A stretch of 64,000 nucleotides of DNA from Halorussus marinus (GCF_004765795.1 NZ_SBIV01000003.1:62001-126000); one strand, 5' to 3'. Numbered from the stretch's first letter, positions 16,634 through 26,033 are shown. Notes: generated by a model not told the origin, from the sequence alone. Program-made: numbers and translations.

Positions 16634-18646
16634 TTACCCCTCGAGCGCGGCCCATCGGAGCGCGTCGGCAAACGCGAGCGCCGAGTCGTAGCGCTCGGCG
16701 GGGTCGGCGGCGAGCGCGCGGGACGCGACGCCGGCGAGCTCGCCGCCGCGATCGTCGGCGAGCAGGCGGTCCGCGAGCGCACCGAGCTGGTAGACGTCGA
16801 CGGCCTCGGGTGCGGGGTCGTCTTCGGGCGGAGCGGACCGATCGGACCCGTCCAACCCCGCGGCGAGCCCCCAGTCACCCACCAGAACGTCGTCGCCTGC
16901 GATCCAGACGCTCTCGGGGGTCAACCGCCCGTGGACGGCGCCATCGCGGTGGGCCCGGTGGACCGCTTCGGCGGCCGCGGCGACCGCGCGGGCGATCCAC
17001 TCGATCGACCGATCTGCCGCGCGGGCGTCGAGCGTCGTTTCGACGGGGTCGGTCACCGCCCACGGCTCGGGGTCGACGCCCCACGCCCGCACGCTGAGAA
17101 CTCCCGAGGCGCCGAGATCGCTCCACGTCGCGAGCGCGTCGGCGAACGCGTCGTCGTCGACCGCGTCGCCGTACCGGTGGAGCGAGACCCGCTGGTCGGC
17201 GGGCGTCCGGGCTCGTCGAACGTCAGCGAGGGTGGTCTCGGCGATCCGTTCGCCGGGTTCGAGGTCGCCGATGTCCATCGACGCGTCGGGAGTCGAGTCG
17301 TCTCGACCGAACCGGCGGTACGCGCCGGCGAGCACCGCCGCGCCGACCGCGCCGCCGACCGCGAGCCCCGCGGTCGACGAGAGGGCGCGGTAGGCGTCGT
17401 AGAGCGGCGTCGACTCGGGCGGCGAGACGGCGAGGACGGTCCCGAAGACTGTCCCGAGATAGAGCGCTCTCCGGTCGAGGCGGGGGAGATACGTCAGTTC
17501 CCCGGGGTACTCGAACCGCCACTTCGGCGCGCCGGTATCCGCGTTCACCCCGTACAGCCCGTCGTCGTGACTGTGTACGACGGCGGTGCCGTCGGCGATC
17601 CCGATCAGGTAGGCGGCCGCCTCGCGCCCGGTCGCGAACCGCCAGCGCTCGGTCCCGTCCGCCGGCGCGAGCGCGGCCACGAACCCCTGCCCGCTGGCGT
17701 ACACCGCGTCGCCGACCCGGCGCGGCCGCCAGTCCAATTGGGCGCCCGCGTCGAACCGCCACCGCTCGGCGCCGTCGGACGGCGAGACCGCCCGGACGAC
17801 CGACCCGTCGTTGAGATACGCGCCGTCGTCGGTCACTGTCCCCGGGAGGCCGTAGGCCTCGTCCTCGCCGGTCGACACGCGCCAGCGTCGGGTCCCCTCC
17901 CGGTCGAACGCGTGGAGGGCCGCCCGCCCGGTGTCCCAGACGAACACGCGGTTCTCAGTCGCGCCCGCCGTCGAGATGTGGGGATAGGACGAGCCGTAGC
18001 CGGCGTCCTCGACCGGCTGAAACCGCTCGCGCCACCGGACGCGGCCGTCGGCCGCCGAGAGCGCGTACAGTTCACCCTCCGTCGTGCCGAGGTACGCGCG
18101 TTCGCCGTCGGACACCAGATCTGTCCAGGGAAACCCCTCGGCGTCTGTGAACCGCCACCGCTCCCGACCGTCCCGGATCGAGAGCGCGACGATACCGCCG
18201 TCACGCTCCACGAGGACCGTTTCCGACAGCGTCCCGTAGACGGCGGGGTTCTCGCTCCCGTCGAAGCGCCACCGGACCGCCCCGGTCGCGGCGTCGAGCG
18301 CGACGAGCCCGCTCGCGTCGACCACGAGGGCCAGCCCCGCCGCGAAGACCGCGTAGGGGCGAGTCTGGGAGCCGCGGCTCTCGACCTCGTACCGCCAGCG
18401 CTCCGCGCCGTCGGTCGAGATGCCCGCGACCCCTCGCTCGGTGACGGCGGTCAGCACGCCGCCTGTCGCGCCAAGAAGCGTCGCGGAGTCGCCCGCGTCG
18501 GTCGACCACCGAACCGTCGCCTCGGGGACGAAGGGGTGGTCGGTGATCGCGTCGGTCGCGTTCGTCACCTGCCAACTGCCGAGACTCGCGGCCGAGGCGG
18601 CGAGGCCCGCGCCGAGGAGCTCGCGTCTGTTGGGGGACCGCGTCAT
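16634..18646 (-). CDS. Tat-exported PQQ-like beta-propeller, TM helix and cytoplasmic pseudokinase
   Basis: A 670-residue protein. A twin-arginine-like signal (NRRELLGAGLAASAA, residues 6-20) is followed by a beta-propeller of about eight repeats, each ending WRY or WRF preceded by DG/TG (for example ATGAVRWRF, DGRERWRF, DGTERWRF), up to about residue 410. A transmembrane helix spans about 426-443. The C-terminal part (about 460-665) is protein-kinase-like. The HRD motif reads H572-G-R, the following LKPEN reads LTPES, the DFG motif is D591-W-G, and the beta-3 lysine position reads VSLHRY, so catalysis looks lost. The propeller should face outside and the pseudokinase inside. Start ATG at 18646; divergent from taw1. 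Confidence 0.82.
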   Translation of the reverse strand: MTRSPNRRELLGAGLAASAASLGSWQVTNATDAITDHPFVPEATVRWSTDAGDSATLLGATGGVLTAVTERGVAGISTDGAERWRYEVESRGSQTRPYAVFAAGLALVVDASGLVALDAATGAVRWRFDGSENPAVYGTLSETVLVERDGGIVALSIRDGRERWRFTDAEGFPWTDLVSDGERAYLGTTEGELYALSAADGRVRWRERFQPVEDAGYGSSYPHISTAGATENRVFVWDTGRAALHAFDREGTRRWRVSTGEDEAYGLPGTVTDDGAYLNDGSVVRAVSPSDGAERWRFDAGAQLDWRPRRVGDAVYASGQGFVAALAPADGTERWRFATGREAAAYLIGIADGTAVVHSHDDGLYGVNADTGAPKWRFEYPGELTYLPRLDRRALYLGTVFGTVLAVSPPESTPLYDAYRALSSTAGLAVGGAVGAAVLAGAYRRFGRDDSTPDASMDIGDLEPGERIAETTLADVRRARTPADQRVSLHRYGDAVDDDAFADALATWSDLGASGVLSVRAWGVDPEPWAVTDPVETTLDARAADRSIEWIARAVAAAAEAVHRAHRDGAVHGRLTPESVWIAGDDVLVGDWGLAAGLDGSDRSAPPEDDPAPEAVDVYQLGALADRLLADDRGGELAGVASRALAADPAERYDSALAFADALRWAALEG

Positions 18647-18746
18647 CACCGTACACCGGTCACTCGACCTACATTTCACTTCCCATCCGGGGCGACGGCC
18701 AGAACACCGACACCTTTTGGGCGTCGCCCGCATACCACGGTCCACC

Positions 18747-19724
18747 ATGAGCGACTCGTCGGGACCCAAGCAGGTGGACTCTCCGGACTACCACAGCGAG
18801 AACCACACCGCGGCCCAGACCTGCGGCTGGACCGCCAACGCCCTGCGCGGGGAGGGCAAGTGTTACAAGAACATCTTCTACGGCATCGAGTCCCACCGGT
18901 GTATCCAGATGACGCCGGTCGTCAAGTGCAACGAGCGGTGTGTCTTCTGCTGGCGCGACCACGCGGGCCACGCCTACGAGCTCGGCGACGTCGAGTGGGA
19001 CGATCCCGAGGCGGTCGTCGACGCCAGCATCGAGCTCCAGCAGAAGCTCCTGTCGGGGTTCGGCGGCAACGACGAGGTCCCCCGCGAGGTGTTCGAACAG
19101 AGCATGGAACCGCGCCACGTCGCGATCAGCCTCGACGGCGAGCCGACCCTCTACCCCTACCTGCCCGAACTCATCGAGGCGTTCCACGACCGCGACATCA
19201 CCACCTTCCTCGTCTCGAACGGCACGCGCCCCGAAGTCATCCGGGAGTGTGACCCCACCCAGCTGTACGTCAGCGTCGACGCCCCGGAACGGGCCACCTT
19301 CGACGAAGTCGTGAAGGCCATGGAAGACGACGCGTGGGAGAAGCTCGTCGACACCATGGACGTGCTCGCGGACAAAGACGAGACCCGGACCGTGCTCCGG
19401 ACGACGCTGGTGGGCGGGGAGAACGTCCGACATCCGGAGTGGTACGCCGGGTTCTACCGGCGGGCCGACCCCGACTTCGTGGAGCTCAAATCCTACATGC
19501 ACGTCGGCGAGTCGCGAGACCGCGTGGCGCGGTCGTCGATGCTCGACCACGACGACGTCGTGGCGTTCGCCGAGGAGATTCAGGCCCACATGCCCGACCA
19601 CGACTACCTGAAGGAGGTGCCGGTCTCGCGGGTGGCGCTGTTGTCGAAGACCGACGAGACGTGGGTGCCGAAGCTGAACAAAGAAAGCGACTTCTGGGCG
19701 CGCGACCCCGTCACCGGCGACTGA
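18747..19724 (+). CDS. taw1: tRNA 4-demethylwyosine synthase (TYW1/Taw1)
   Basis: A radical-SAM enzyme that builds the tricyclic 4-demethylwyosine base at G37 of tRNA-Phe from N1-methylguanosine and pyruvate. 325 residues. The radical-SAM cluster motif is C61-x3-C65-x2-C68 ([10 protein letters not shown]). Three further cysteines at 26, 39 and 52 match the second 4Fe-4S site of archaeal TYW1. [12 protein letters not shown] is the SAM-binding region. Start ATG at 18747; about 100 bp separate it from the divergent propeller-pseudokinase gene. Confidence 0.94.
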   Translation: MSDSSGPKQVDSPDYHSENHTAAQTCGWTANALRGEGKCYKNIFYGIESHRCIQMTPVVKCNERCVFCWRDHAGHAYELGDVEWDDPEAVVDASIELQQKLLSGFGGNDEVPREVFEQSMEPRHVAISLDGEPTLYPYLPELIEAFHDRDITTFLVSNGTRPEVIRECDPTQLYVSVDAPERATFDEVVKAMEDDAWEKLVDTMDVLADKDETRTVLRTTLVGGENVRHPEWYAGFYRRADPDFVELKSYMHVGESRDRVARSSMLDHDDVVAFAEEIQAHMPDHDYLKEVPVSRVALLSKTDETWVPKLNKESDFWARDPVTGD

Positions 19725-19725
19725 C

Positions 19726-20088
19726 TCACACCCGTTCGAGCTCCTCCTCGGTCGCCTCGCTCTCGACGTCGCCCGTGTTTCGCGTCTCGGTCGGCTCGAA
19801 CAGCAGGACCTCGACTTCCGACGGCGCGACGGGTCGGTGTTCGACGCCCGCGGGGACGACCAGCAACTCGCCTTCGCCCAGCACCGCGTCCTCGCGCTCG
19901 CGGAACTCGACCCGGAGTTCGCCGGTCCGGACCAGAAAGAGCTCGTCGGCCTCCTCGTGGGAGTGCCAGACGAACTCCCCGTCGAGCTTGGCGAGCTTGA
20001 CCGCCTGTCCGTTGAGTTCGGCCGCGATCCGCGGCGACCAGTGGTCGTCGAACGAGTCGAACGCCGCCTCGAGGTTCACCGTCTCCAT
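19726..20088 (-). CDS. Cupin domain protein
   Basis: A 120-residue single-domain cupin. The first metal motif is [17 protein letters not shown] (about 42-58) and the second is [12 protein letters not shown] (about 78-89), with His and Glu in the usual places. Small cupins of this type bind a metal and may be isomerases, dioxygenases or sensors; none can be assigned. Its stop lies 1 bp from the taw1 stop on the opposite strand. Confidence 0.82.
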   Translation of the reverse strand: METVNLEAAFDSFDDHWSPRIAAELNGQAVKLAKLDGEFVWHSHEEADELFLVRTGELRVEFREREDAVLGEGELLVVPAGVEHRPVAPSEVEVLLFEPTETRNTGDVESEATEEELERV

Positions 20089-20230
20089 GAGCGAGGGGTG
20101 GCGCTCGACCCGGAAAGCTCTGGGGGCGGCCCCGAAGGGAAACGACTACGTGGTGGCGGACCCAAATTTCACGTCCGACGGCGCGCGCCTCTCCGTTCCA
20201 ATTCTGAGAAACGTACCGCATCCGTTATCC

Positions 20231-20236
20231 TTAAAC
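20231..20236 (+). promoter_or_regulatory. TATA-like box of ribK
   Basis: TTAAAC (in ATCCTTAAACCG) lies 24-29 bp before the ribK ATG at 20260, consistent with a leaderless transcript for the ribK-ribB pair. Confidence 0.45.
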
Positions 20237-20259
20237 CGCGAGCGACCGGAGTTTCACCT

Positions 20260-20967
20260 ATGTCAACGACCCAGCCGCGTGCAGTCGGCTACGACGAGCT
20301 CGCGGCGCTGAAGCTGCTCGCCCTCGACGGCGGACTGGAGGGCGAAGTCAAGATCTCGTGCTCGGCGCTCGCCGAGCGCCTCGACGCGTCGAACCAGACC
20401 GCCTCGCGTCGGCTCCAGGGGCTCGACGAGGCCGGGCTGGTCGAGCGCGAGATGGTCAGCGACGGCCAGTGGGTCTCGGTCACCGAGGACGGCGAGTGGG
20501 CGCTCAAACGCGAGTACGAGGACTACCGGCGCATCTTCGAGGGGCCCGCCGGCGTCGACCTGACCGGCACCGTCACCAGCGGGATGGGCGAGGGCCGCCA
20601 CTACATCTCGCTGTCGGGCTACATGGCTCAGTTCGAGGATCGACTCGGCTACGAGCCGTTCCTCGGCACCCTCAACGTCGAACTGACCGACGAGAGCGTG
20701 CGCGCCCGGTCGGCGATGGAGGCCATGGAGCCGGTGGCCATCGACGGATGGGAGGACGACGAGCGAACCTACGGCCCCGCTGTCTGCTACCCCGCCGTGG
20801 TCGAGACGCGAGACGGCGAGACCTACGAGCAGGCCCACACCATCGCGCCCGAACGCACCCACCACGAGGACGACCAACTCGAGATCATCGCCCCGGACAA
20901 GCTCCGCGAGGAACTCGGACTCGACGACGGCGACCACGTCACCGTCCACATCGAGGAGGGGCCATGA
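20260..20967 (+). CDS. ribK: CTP-dependent riboflavin kinase with N-terminal HTH
   Basis: Archaeal RibK (DUF120) phosphorylates riboflavin to FMN using CTP. 235 residues. An N-terminal winged HTH (about 8-85, with [20 protein letters not shown] as recognition region) is fused to the kinase beta-barrel (about 95-232, with [16 protein letters not shown] and [14 protein letters not shown]). The HTH suggests the protein also acts as a regulator, as proposed for archaeal RbkR. The stop overlaps ribB by 4 bp (ATGA), so the two riboflavin genes form one operon. Confidence 0.93.
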   Translation: MSTTQPRAVGYDELAALKLLALDGGLEGEVKISCSALAERLDASNQTASRRLQGLDEAGLVEREMVSDGQWVSVTEDGEWALKREYEDYRRIFEGPAGVDLTGTVTSGMGEGRHYISLSGYMAQFEDRLGYEPFLGTLNVELTDESVRARSAMEAMEPVAIDGWEDDERTYGPAVCYPAVVETRDGETYEQAHTIAPERTHHEDDQLEIIAPDKLREELGLDDGDHVTVHIEEGP

Positions 20968-21620
20968 GCCGCGCCGCCGCGGGCGTCGAGGCCGCTGTCG
21001 AGGCGTTCCGGGAGGGATCGCCGGTGCTCGTCCACGACGCCGCCGACCGGGAAGGCGAGACCGATCTGATCTACCCGGCGGGCGCGGTCGGCCCCGCCGA
21101 CGTCTCCCGACTGCGCAACGACGCCGGCGGCCTGATCTGCGTCGCGCTCGCCGACGAGGTGGCCGAGGCGTTCGACCTGCCGTTCCTCGAAGACGCGCTC
21201 GACCATCCGGCGAGCGCGAGCCACGATCTGGGCTACGACGAGCGGTCGTCGTTCTCGTTGCCGGTGAACCACCGGGACACCTACACCGGGATCACCGACG
21301 AGGACCGCGCGAGAACCATCGCCGAACTCGCCGCGGCGGCCGCCGATCCCGACGGCACCGACTTCGCCGCCGAGTTCCGCGCGCCGGGTCACGTCAACGT
21401 CCTGCGGGCGGCCCCGGACCTGCTGGCCGACCGCGAGGGCCACACCGAACTGGGAATCGCGCTGGCCGCCGCCGCGGACCGCGAGCCCGCGGTCGTGGTC
21501 TGTGAGATGCTCGACGACGAGACCGGCGGGGCGCTCTCGCCGGCCGACGCCCGGGCGTACGCCGACCGGTACGGCTTCCCGTATCTGGAGGGGTCGGACA
21601 TCGTCGGCTACGTCGACTGA
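20964..21620 (+). CDS. ribB: 3,4-dihydroxy-2-butanone-4-phosphate synthase
   Basis: Makes the four-carbon unit of riboflavin from ribulose 5-phosphate. 218 residues, a single-domain RibB without a fused GTP cyclohydrolase II. The acidic active loop is present as [16 protein letters not shown] (about 29-44), followed by [33 protein letters not shown] and FRAPGHVN are the other family blocks. Translationally coupled to ribK by a 4-bp overlap. Confidence 0.94.
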   Translation: MSRAAAGVEAAVEAFREGSPVLVHDAADREGETDLIYPAGAVGPADVSRLRNDAGGLICVALADEVAEAFDLPFLEDALDHPASASHDLGYDERSSFSLPVNHRDTYTGITDEDRARTIAELAAAAADPDGTDFAAEFRAPGHVNVLRAAPDLLADREGHTELGIALAAAADREPAVVVCEMLDDETGGALSPADARAYADRYGFPYLEGSDIVGYVD

Positions 21621-21685
21621 GCCCGCGTCGATTCGCGGTGCGAACCGTCAACACTCATTACGGAGGCGTGCGTTCGTCGGGACGT

Positions 21686-22621
21686 ATGAGCTTCGACGAG
21701 ATGGACGTGGACACGATCTGGATGGACGGAGAGTTCGTCGACTGGGAGGACGCACAGATCCACGTCCTCACGCACGCACTGCACTACGGAACCGGCGTCT
21801 TCGAGGGCGTTCGCGCCTACGAGACCGAGAACGGCACCGCGATCTTCCGGTGGGAGGAACACCTCGACCGGCTGTACAACTCGTGTAAGCCCTACGACCT
21901 CGACATCGGCTACGATCGCGAGGAGCTGACCGAGGCGACCGAGCGGCTCGTCCGCGAGCAGGACCTCGGCTCGTGTTACATCCGCCCGATCGTCTTCTAC
22001 GGCTACGACAGCCTCGGTGTCAGCCCCGGCGACAACCCGACTCGGACCGCGATCGCGGCGTGGCCGTGGGGCACCTACCTCGGCGAGGACGCCCTCGAAA
22101 ACGGCGTCGAGGTGATGGTTTCGTCGTGGCGCAAGCATGCCTCCAGCCAGATCCCGACCAACGCCAAGACCACCGGCCTGTACGTCAACAGCATGCTCGC
22201 GGGCGAGGAGGCCCGCCGGAACGGCTTCGCCGAGGCGATCGTGCTCAACAAGGAGGGCGACGTCGCGGAGGGGCCGGGCGAGAACCTGTTCATGGTTCGT
22301 GACGGCGAGATATTCACCCCCGGGCTCGCCGAGAGCATCCTCGACGGCATCACCCGCGACACCGTCATCACGCTGGCCGAGGAGCGGGGCTACACCGTCC
22401 ACGATCAGGCGACGATCTCGCGGGGCGAACTCAACACCGCCGACGAGCTGTTCTTCACCGGGTCGGCCGCGGAGGTCACGCCGATTCGGCGGGTCGACAA
22501 CGTCGAGATCGGCGACGGCAGTCGGGGCCCGGTGACCGAGGAGCTCCAGACCGCCTTCTTCGACCTCGTCGAACGGCGCACCGACGACCACGACGAGTGG
22601 TTCAGCTACGTCGGCGAGTAG
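21686..22621 (+). CDS. ilvE: Branched-chain amino acid aminotransferase
   Basis: A PLP class IV transaminase for the last step of Leu, Ile and Val synthesis and the first of their breakdown. 311 residues, the usual length. GTGVFEGVRAYETENG, the PLP lysine in TNAKTTGLYVNS (about residue 158), and the block VAEGPGENLFMVRDG are characteristic. The start ATG at 21686 gives the normal N-terminus MDVDTIWMDGEFV a few residues in. It stands alone after ribB. Confidence 0.94.
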   Translation: MSFDEMDVDTIWMDGEFVDWEDAQIHVLTHALHYGTGVFEGVRAYETENGTAIFRWEEHLDRLYNSCKPYDLDIGYDREELTEATERLVREQDLGSCYIRPIVFYGYDSLGVSPGDNPTRTAIAAWPWGTYLGEDALENGVEVMVSSWRKHASSQIPTNAKTTGLYVNSMLAGEEARRNGFAEAIVLNKEGDVAEGPGENLFMVRDGEIFTPGLAESILDGITRDTVITLAEERGYTVHDQATISRGELNTADELFFTGSAAEVTPIRRVDNVEIGDGSRGPVTEELQTAFFDLVERRTDDHDEWFSYVGE

Positions 22622-22663
22622 TCGTCGCCGTCGACGCGTAGTCGAGCGAGTTCGATCGCTCGC

Positions 22664-23275
22664 TCACCGCGAGGGCGGCGATTCGGCGGTCTTCTCGTCC
22701 TCGACGTCGATGGGGATGCCCGACTCGCTTGTCTCGCCGAACCCCGCGCTCAGGACCCGGGTGAGCGCGTCCTCGACGCTCTCGTCGGTCTCCTCGAAGC
22801 GGCTGGGCTCGACCTCGACCACGAACCCGGTGGTGATGTTCGGCGCGGTCGGCAAAAACAGCATCTCGCGGCCGTCGTCGGTGGTCTTGCCCGTCTTGAA
22901 CGCGGTCATCCGCATCCCGTTCCACGTCTCGAGTTTGACCGGGGCCTGCAGATCGGTCGTGTCCGAGAACGCGGTCTCGGCCGCCATCTTCGAGGCGTTG
23001 TAGATGACCCGGAGGCCGGGGACTCGGTTCATCACGCCGTCGATGATCCCCTCGACGAGCGAGCCGACGGCGGTCCGCATCATGTAGCCGACGCTCAACA
23101 CGAGCAGGCTGAACACGATCAGGACGGTCAACACGCGCAACGACTCGGGGGTCATGTCCTGGAGGAACGGGAGGCCGGCGATCTTGAGATAGAGCCACGC
23201 GACGATGTAGGTCGTGACCATGATGGGCGCGAGAACGATGAGACCGCTGGCGATGTCGCGTTTCCACGAGGACAT
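22664..23275 (-). CDS. DUF502 family membrane protein
   Basis: A 203-residue protein with two N-terminal transmembrane helices (about 8-32 and 46-67) and a soluble domain with the DUF502 signature: NRVPGLRVIYNASKMAAE, then EMLFLPTAPNITTGFVVEV. The function is unknown; members are widespread in bacteria and haloarchaea. A strong TATA box, GTTTATAA on the minus strand at 23301-23308, lies 26-33 bp before the ATG, so the transcript is probably leaderless. Confidence 0.88.
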   Translation of the reverse strand: MSSWKRDIASGLIVLAPIMVTTYIVAWLYLKIAGLPFLQDMTPESLRVLTVLIVFSLLVLSVGYMMRTAVGSLVEGIIDGVMNRVPGLRVIYNASKMAAETAFSDTTDLQAPVKLETWNGMRMTAFKTGKTTDDGREMLFLPTAPNITTGFVVEVEPSRFEETDESVEDALTRVLSAGFGETSESGIPIDVEDEKTAESPPSR

Positions 23276-23300
23276 TTGTAGGCAACATCCGACCCCAGGA

Positions 23301-23308
23301 TTATAAAC
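23301..23308 (-). promoter_or_regulatory. TATA box of the DUF502 gene
   Basis: GTTTATAA on the minus strand, 26-33 bp upstream of the start at 23275, an excellent fit to the archaeal consensus. Confidence 0.6.
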
Positions 23309-23342
23309 TAGATGCTATCGCGAGCCCGCCCGATCGCGGAGT

Positions 23343-24179
23343 TCACCCGCCGATGATCGCCCGGGCCGCGAACAGGAGGTTCTCCTTGCGCTCCATCACG
23401 CGCCGGTAGAAGTACGACAGCCACTTGCCGCCGTACGGGACGTACTGGTAGACCTCGTACTCCTCGGCGAGGTCGTACTGGGCGTCCTCGCGGACGCCCA
23501 TCAGCATCTGGATCTCGAAGTCGGTGCCGTACTCGTCGTGGAGGTCTTTCGCCAGCGAGATCATCGCCGGATCGTGGCTCCCGACCGCGATCCCGCCCTC
23601 GAAGTGCTCGAACATGTACTCGAGGTACTCCTCGTAGGCCGCGTCGACCGCCGACTTCTCGGTGAGCGCGACCGACTCGGGCTCGTCGTATGCGCCCTTG
23701 ACGAGCCGAACCTTCCCCGGCACGTCCGCGAGTCGTTCGAGGTCGTCGGCGGTCCGGTGCAGGTTCGCCTGAATGCAGACTCCGACCCCGCCCTCGTGTT
23801 TGCGCGCGAGCTCCTCGTAGACGTCGAGGGTCGCGTCGGTCGTGGTGTGGTCCTCCATGTCGATCCAGACGAACAGGTCCCGTTCGGCGGCGTGGTCGAC
23901 GATGCGCTCGACGTTCTCGCGGAACACCTGCGTCCCCGCGTCGAGCCCGATCTGGGAGGGTTTGACCGAGACGCAGGCGCCGAGGCCCGACCCGTCGATT
24001 CCCTCCAACAGCCGGAGGTACGCCTCGGCGTCCTCGTCGGCGGGTCCGCGGTCGTGGTAATGTTCCCCGAGCAGATTCAGGATGACCTTGACGTTTCGGT
24101 CGTTGAGCTCTCGGGTGTGGTCGAGCGCCTCGGCGGGGGTCTCGCCTGCCACGAACTTGCTCGCGATTGGCGGGATCAT
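23343..24179 (-). CDS. Proline dehydrogenase
   Basis: An FAD enzyme oxidising proline to pyrroline-5-carboxylate. 278 residues, the monofunctional type. The barrel motifs are visible: SVKPSQIGL, FVWIDMEDHTTTDATL, IQANLHRTADDL, RLVKGAYDEPE (substrate lysine region), FEIQMLMGVREDAQ and the arginine pair in YFYRRVMERKENLL. It starts at the ATG at 24179 with TATA-like GTATAAGT (24203-24210, minus strand) 24-31 bp upstream. No P5C dehydrogenase gene is nearby. Confidence 0.92.
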   Translation of the reverse strand: MIPPIASKFVAGETPAEALDHTRELNDRNVKVILNLLGEHYHDRGPADEDAEAYLRLLEGIDGSGLGACVSVKPSQIGLDAGTQVFRENVERIVDHAAERDLFVWIDMEDHTTTDATLDVYEELARKHEGGVGVCIQANLHRTADDLERLADVPGKVRLVKGAYDEPESVALTEKSAVDAAYEEYLEYMFEHFEGGIAVGSHDPAMISLAKDLHDEYGTDFEIQMLMGVREDAQYDLAEEYEVYQYVPYGGKWLSYFYRRVMERKENLLFAARAIIGG

Positions 24180-24548
24180 TATTGGGGCTTAGTACCCACT
24201 TGACTTATACGATGGGCATTCGAAGCCCCGTCGACGACCGTCTCAGATCGTTTCTCCCGGCAAAACGCTCCGGCTTCGGTTCGGACAGACCGAAGCTATC
24301 CGACGCCGAAAGGGGCCGTTTGCTGTTGTCAACTCTGATTACGCGCCGAAACCGTGCTCGAACGGTCACGTTACGCTGGGACCGCCGAGACCGCTTCGGA
24401 TCGCCGCCGCGAGCGTCGCATACTCGAGTAAAGCCGAATTTCGCCATTTAAGCCGGATCTTACAGTTGCAACGGCCAACGACGTTTTCCGTCCAACCGGG
24501 TATAACCGCAGTCGGATCGCACCCGACCAGCGATCGCGACACAGACCC
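24180..24548. other. Non-coding stretch between proline dehydrogenase and the small secreted-protein pair
   Basis: 369 bp without a credible gene; the short open frames on both strands have no protein-like composition. It holds the TATA-like GTATAAGT of proline dehydrogenase (24203-24210, minus), a perfect 8-bp stem GCTTCGGT/ACCGAAGC with an 8-base loop (24273-24296), and TATAAC at 24501-24506, 43-48 bp before the start at 24549. Confidence 0.6.
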
Positions 24549-24908
24549 ATGCAAGAAAACAGCATCTCGTCCGAGTCAAGCGACACAGCGCTCCAAGACG
24601 TCGGTGCCGGTGGCGAAGGGTACATGTTCAACAATCAGTTCCAGCCGGACGCTCAGTTCGTCGTGGTGACGCCCGCATTGGACTGGGCGCCCGAAGGAGC
24701 CGGCGAGGGACAGTTCGGGACCGCGTTCAACACCCGGATCGTCCAGTACGTCGGCGCGGCCAACCAGTTCGCGTTCCTGTTCCCGTACGAGGACGCGGAG
24801 GTCTCGGAGGGCCAGCGGTACACGCTCGGTGGCGACTGGGCGGACATCGAAGATCAGGCCGACGACGGCACCGTGAACTTCGTGAACGTGACGTTCAATC
24901 CCGCGTAG
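24549..24908 (+). CDS. Small paralogue of the adjacent Tat protein, without signal peptide
   Basis: A 119-residue acidic protein of unknown function. It aligns over its length with the mature part of the next gene: GEGYMFNNQF/GVGVMLNSQF, LDWAP/LGWAP, NTRIVQYV/DTRVINYD, AFLFPYEDAEVSEGQRY/AMLFVPQEAGLQEGEAY and VNVTFNP/VGVEFSP. Unlike its neighbour it has only a short polar N-terminus and no Tat signal, and none is encoded upstream in any frame. Only 11 bp separate the two genes, so they form an operon. It looks like a small beta-sandwich; no family is recognised. Confidence 0.7.
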   Translation: MQENSISSESSDTALQDVGAGGEGYMFNNQFQPDAQFVVVTPALDWAPEGAGEGQFGTAFNTRIVQYVGAANQFAFLFPYEDAEVSEGQRYTLGGDWADIEDQADDGTVNFVNVTFNPA

Positions 24909-24919
24909 ACGACTCAACC

Positions 24920-25483
24920 ATGACAGACAACGACACCACGCTCGATCCGATAGTGAGTGAATCGACGCGTCGAACGTTCCTGAAGGCCGGTGCGGTCGCG
25001 TCGGGAAGTGTCGCGCTCGGCTTCTCCGGATTCGGGAGCGTCGCGGCTCAGGACGACGCCGGCGGTGTGGGAGTGATGCTCAACAGCCAGTTCTCGGGCG
25101 GCGCGCGGTTCACCGTCGCGTCCGACTCACTCGGGTGGGCGCCCATCGAGAGCGAGTTCGACGGGACGCAGTACGACACCCGCGTCATCAACTACGACTG
25201 GTCTTCCGGTGCGTACGCGATGCTGTTCGTCCCGCAGGAAGCCGGCCTGCAGGAGGGCGAAGCCTACGAGTTCAGTACCGGTATCGAAGCCGTCGACGTC
25301 GACGAGGGAGTGCTCGACGGCGACCTCCTCTTCGACGACGCCGGCGAGGTCGGGCTGGTCGGGGTGGAGTTCTCGCCGATCCAGTCGGACGCGACGGCGA
25401 ACGGAAACCAGACGACGGGCGACGAGACCACCGGCACCGAAACGACCGCTCTCGAGACCGCGACGACCGAATCGACCGAGTAG
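24920..25483 (+). CDS. Tat-exported small beta-rich protein with Thr-rich tail
   Basis: A 187-residue protein with a clear twin-arginine signal: STRRTFLKAGAVASGSVALG (residues 14-33) and a likely cleavage site after VAAQ, near residue 45. The mature domain (about 48-150) is related to the product of the preceding gene. The tail (about 155-187) is a Thr/Glu/Gly-rich low-complexity segment (TTGDETTGTETT), typical of haloarchaeal cell-surface proteins and a likely O-glycosylation region. Function unknown. It is probably co-transcribed with the 119-residue paralogue, 11 bp apart. Confidence 0.75.
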   Translation: MTDNDTTLDPIVSESTRRTFLKAGAVASGSVALGFSGFGSVAAQDDAGGVGVMLNSQFSGGARFTVASDSLGWAPIESEFDGTQYDTRVINYDWSSGAYAMLFVPQEAGLQEGEAYEFSTGIEAVDVDEGVLDGDLLFDDAGEVGLVGVEFSPIQSDATANGNQTTGDETTGTETTALETATTESTE

Positions 25484-25511
25484 CCCGATCGACCCTCTCG
25501 GTCGTCGGCGA

Positions 25512-26033
25512 TCAGGCGTCGCGCGCGCCGACCCGGTGGTGTGTGACCGTCTGGGCCGCGAGCCCCCCGATCAAAAAGACGAGATTCCGGATCGGCGCCC
25601 CCAGATCGAACACCTCCACGCGGAGCTTTCGCTCGAAGACCGGCCAGAACGGACTGACCGGCTGTGTTCCCGGTAGCAACACGAGCACGTCGGCGACGAC
25701 GTGGCTCGATGTCCCCACGAACAGCCCGATGGCCGCCCAGACGAAGACGGCGTTCGCGGTGAGCCTCACCGACCGCGGTTCGCCCGCGACCCGGACGCAC
25801 GCGACGAACGCGCCGGCCGCCAGCACGCCGCCGCCGACGCCCGCGACCGCCGCGAACAGGAACGTGTGGGTCACGCCGTGATGGGTGACGTACGGGAGGT
25901 GGTTGTCAAGATCCGGGAGGAGAGCGACCACCAAGACGAACGCCGAGACGACGGTGCCCGGTTTCCGACCGAGGACGAACGGGATCGGGACCGCGAACAG
26001 CATCGCGACGCCGTAGTGACCCGCGGGATACAT
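25512..26033 (-). CDS. Membrane-bound metal-dependent hydrolase (YdjM/DUF457-like)
   Basis: A 173-residue integral membrane protein. The conserved acid/histidine block LLPDLDNHLPYVTHHGVTHT (about 40-59) and the later SSHVVADVLVL (about 113) supply Asp and His residues at the membrane face, as in YdjM-like predicted metal-dependent hydrolases. About four hydrophobic helices. The substrate is unknown. I chose ATG 26033 (MYPAGHYG) because this N-terminus is typical of the group. Confidence 0.75.
   Translation of the reverse strand: MYPAGHYGVAMLFAVPIPFVLGRKPGTVVSAFVLVVALLPDLDNHLPYVTHHGVTHTFLFAAVAGVGGGVLAAGAFVACVRVAGEPRSVRLTANAVFVWAAIGLFVGTSSHVVADVLVLLPGTQPVSPFWPVFERKLRVEVFDLGAPIRNLVFLIGGLAAQTVTHHRVGARDA

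Noticed and set aside
16185-16655. A 156-codon frame containing argS-like segments
   Set aside because: It is made from the frameshifted argS duplicate joined to unrelated frames, so it is a pseudogene remnant and not a gene.
24205-24447. Short opposing frames in the gap before the small secreted pair
   Set aside because: Both strands are open, neither has a convincing start signal or protein-like composition, and a hairpin crosses the region.
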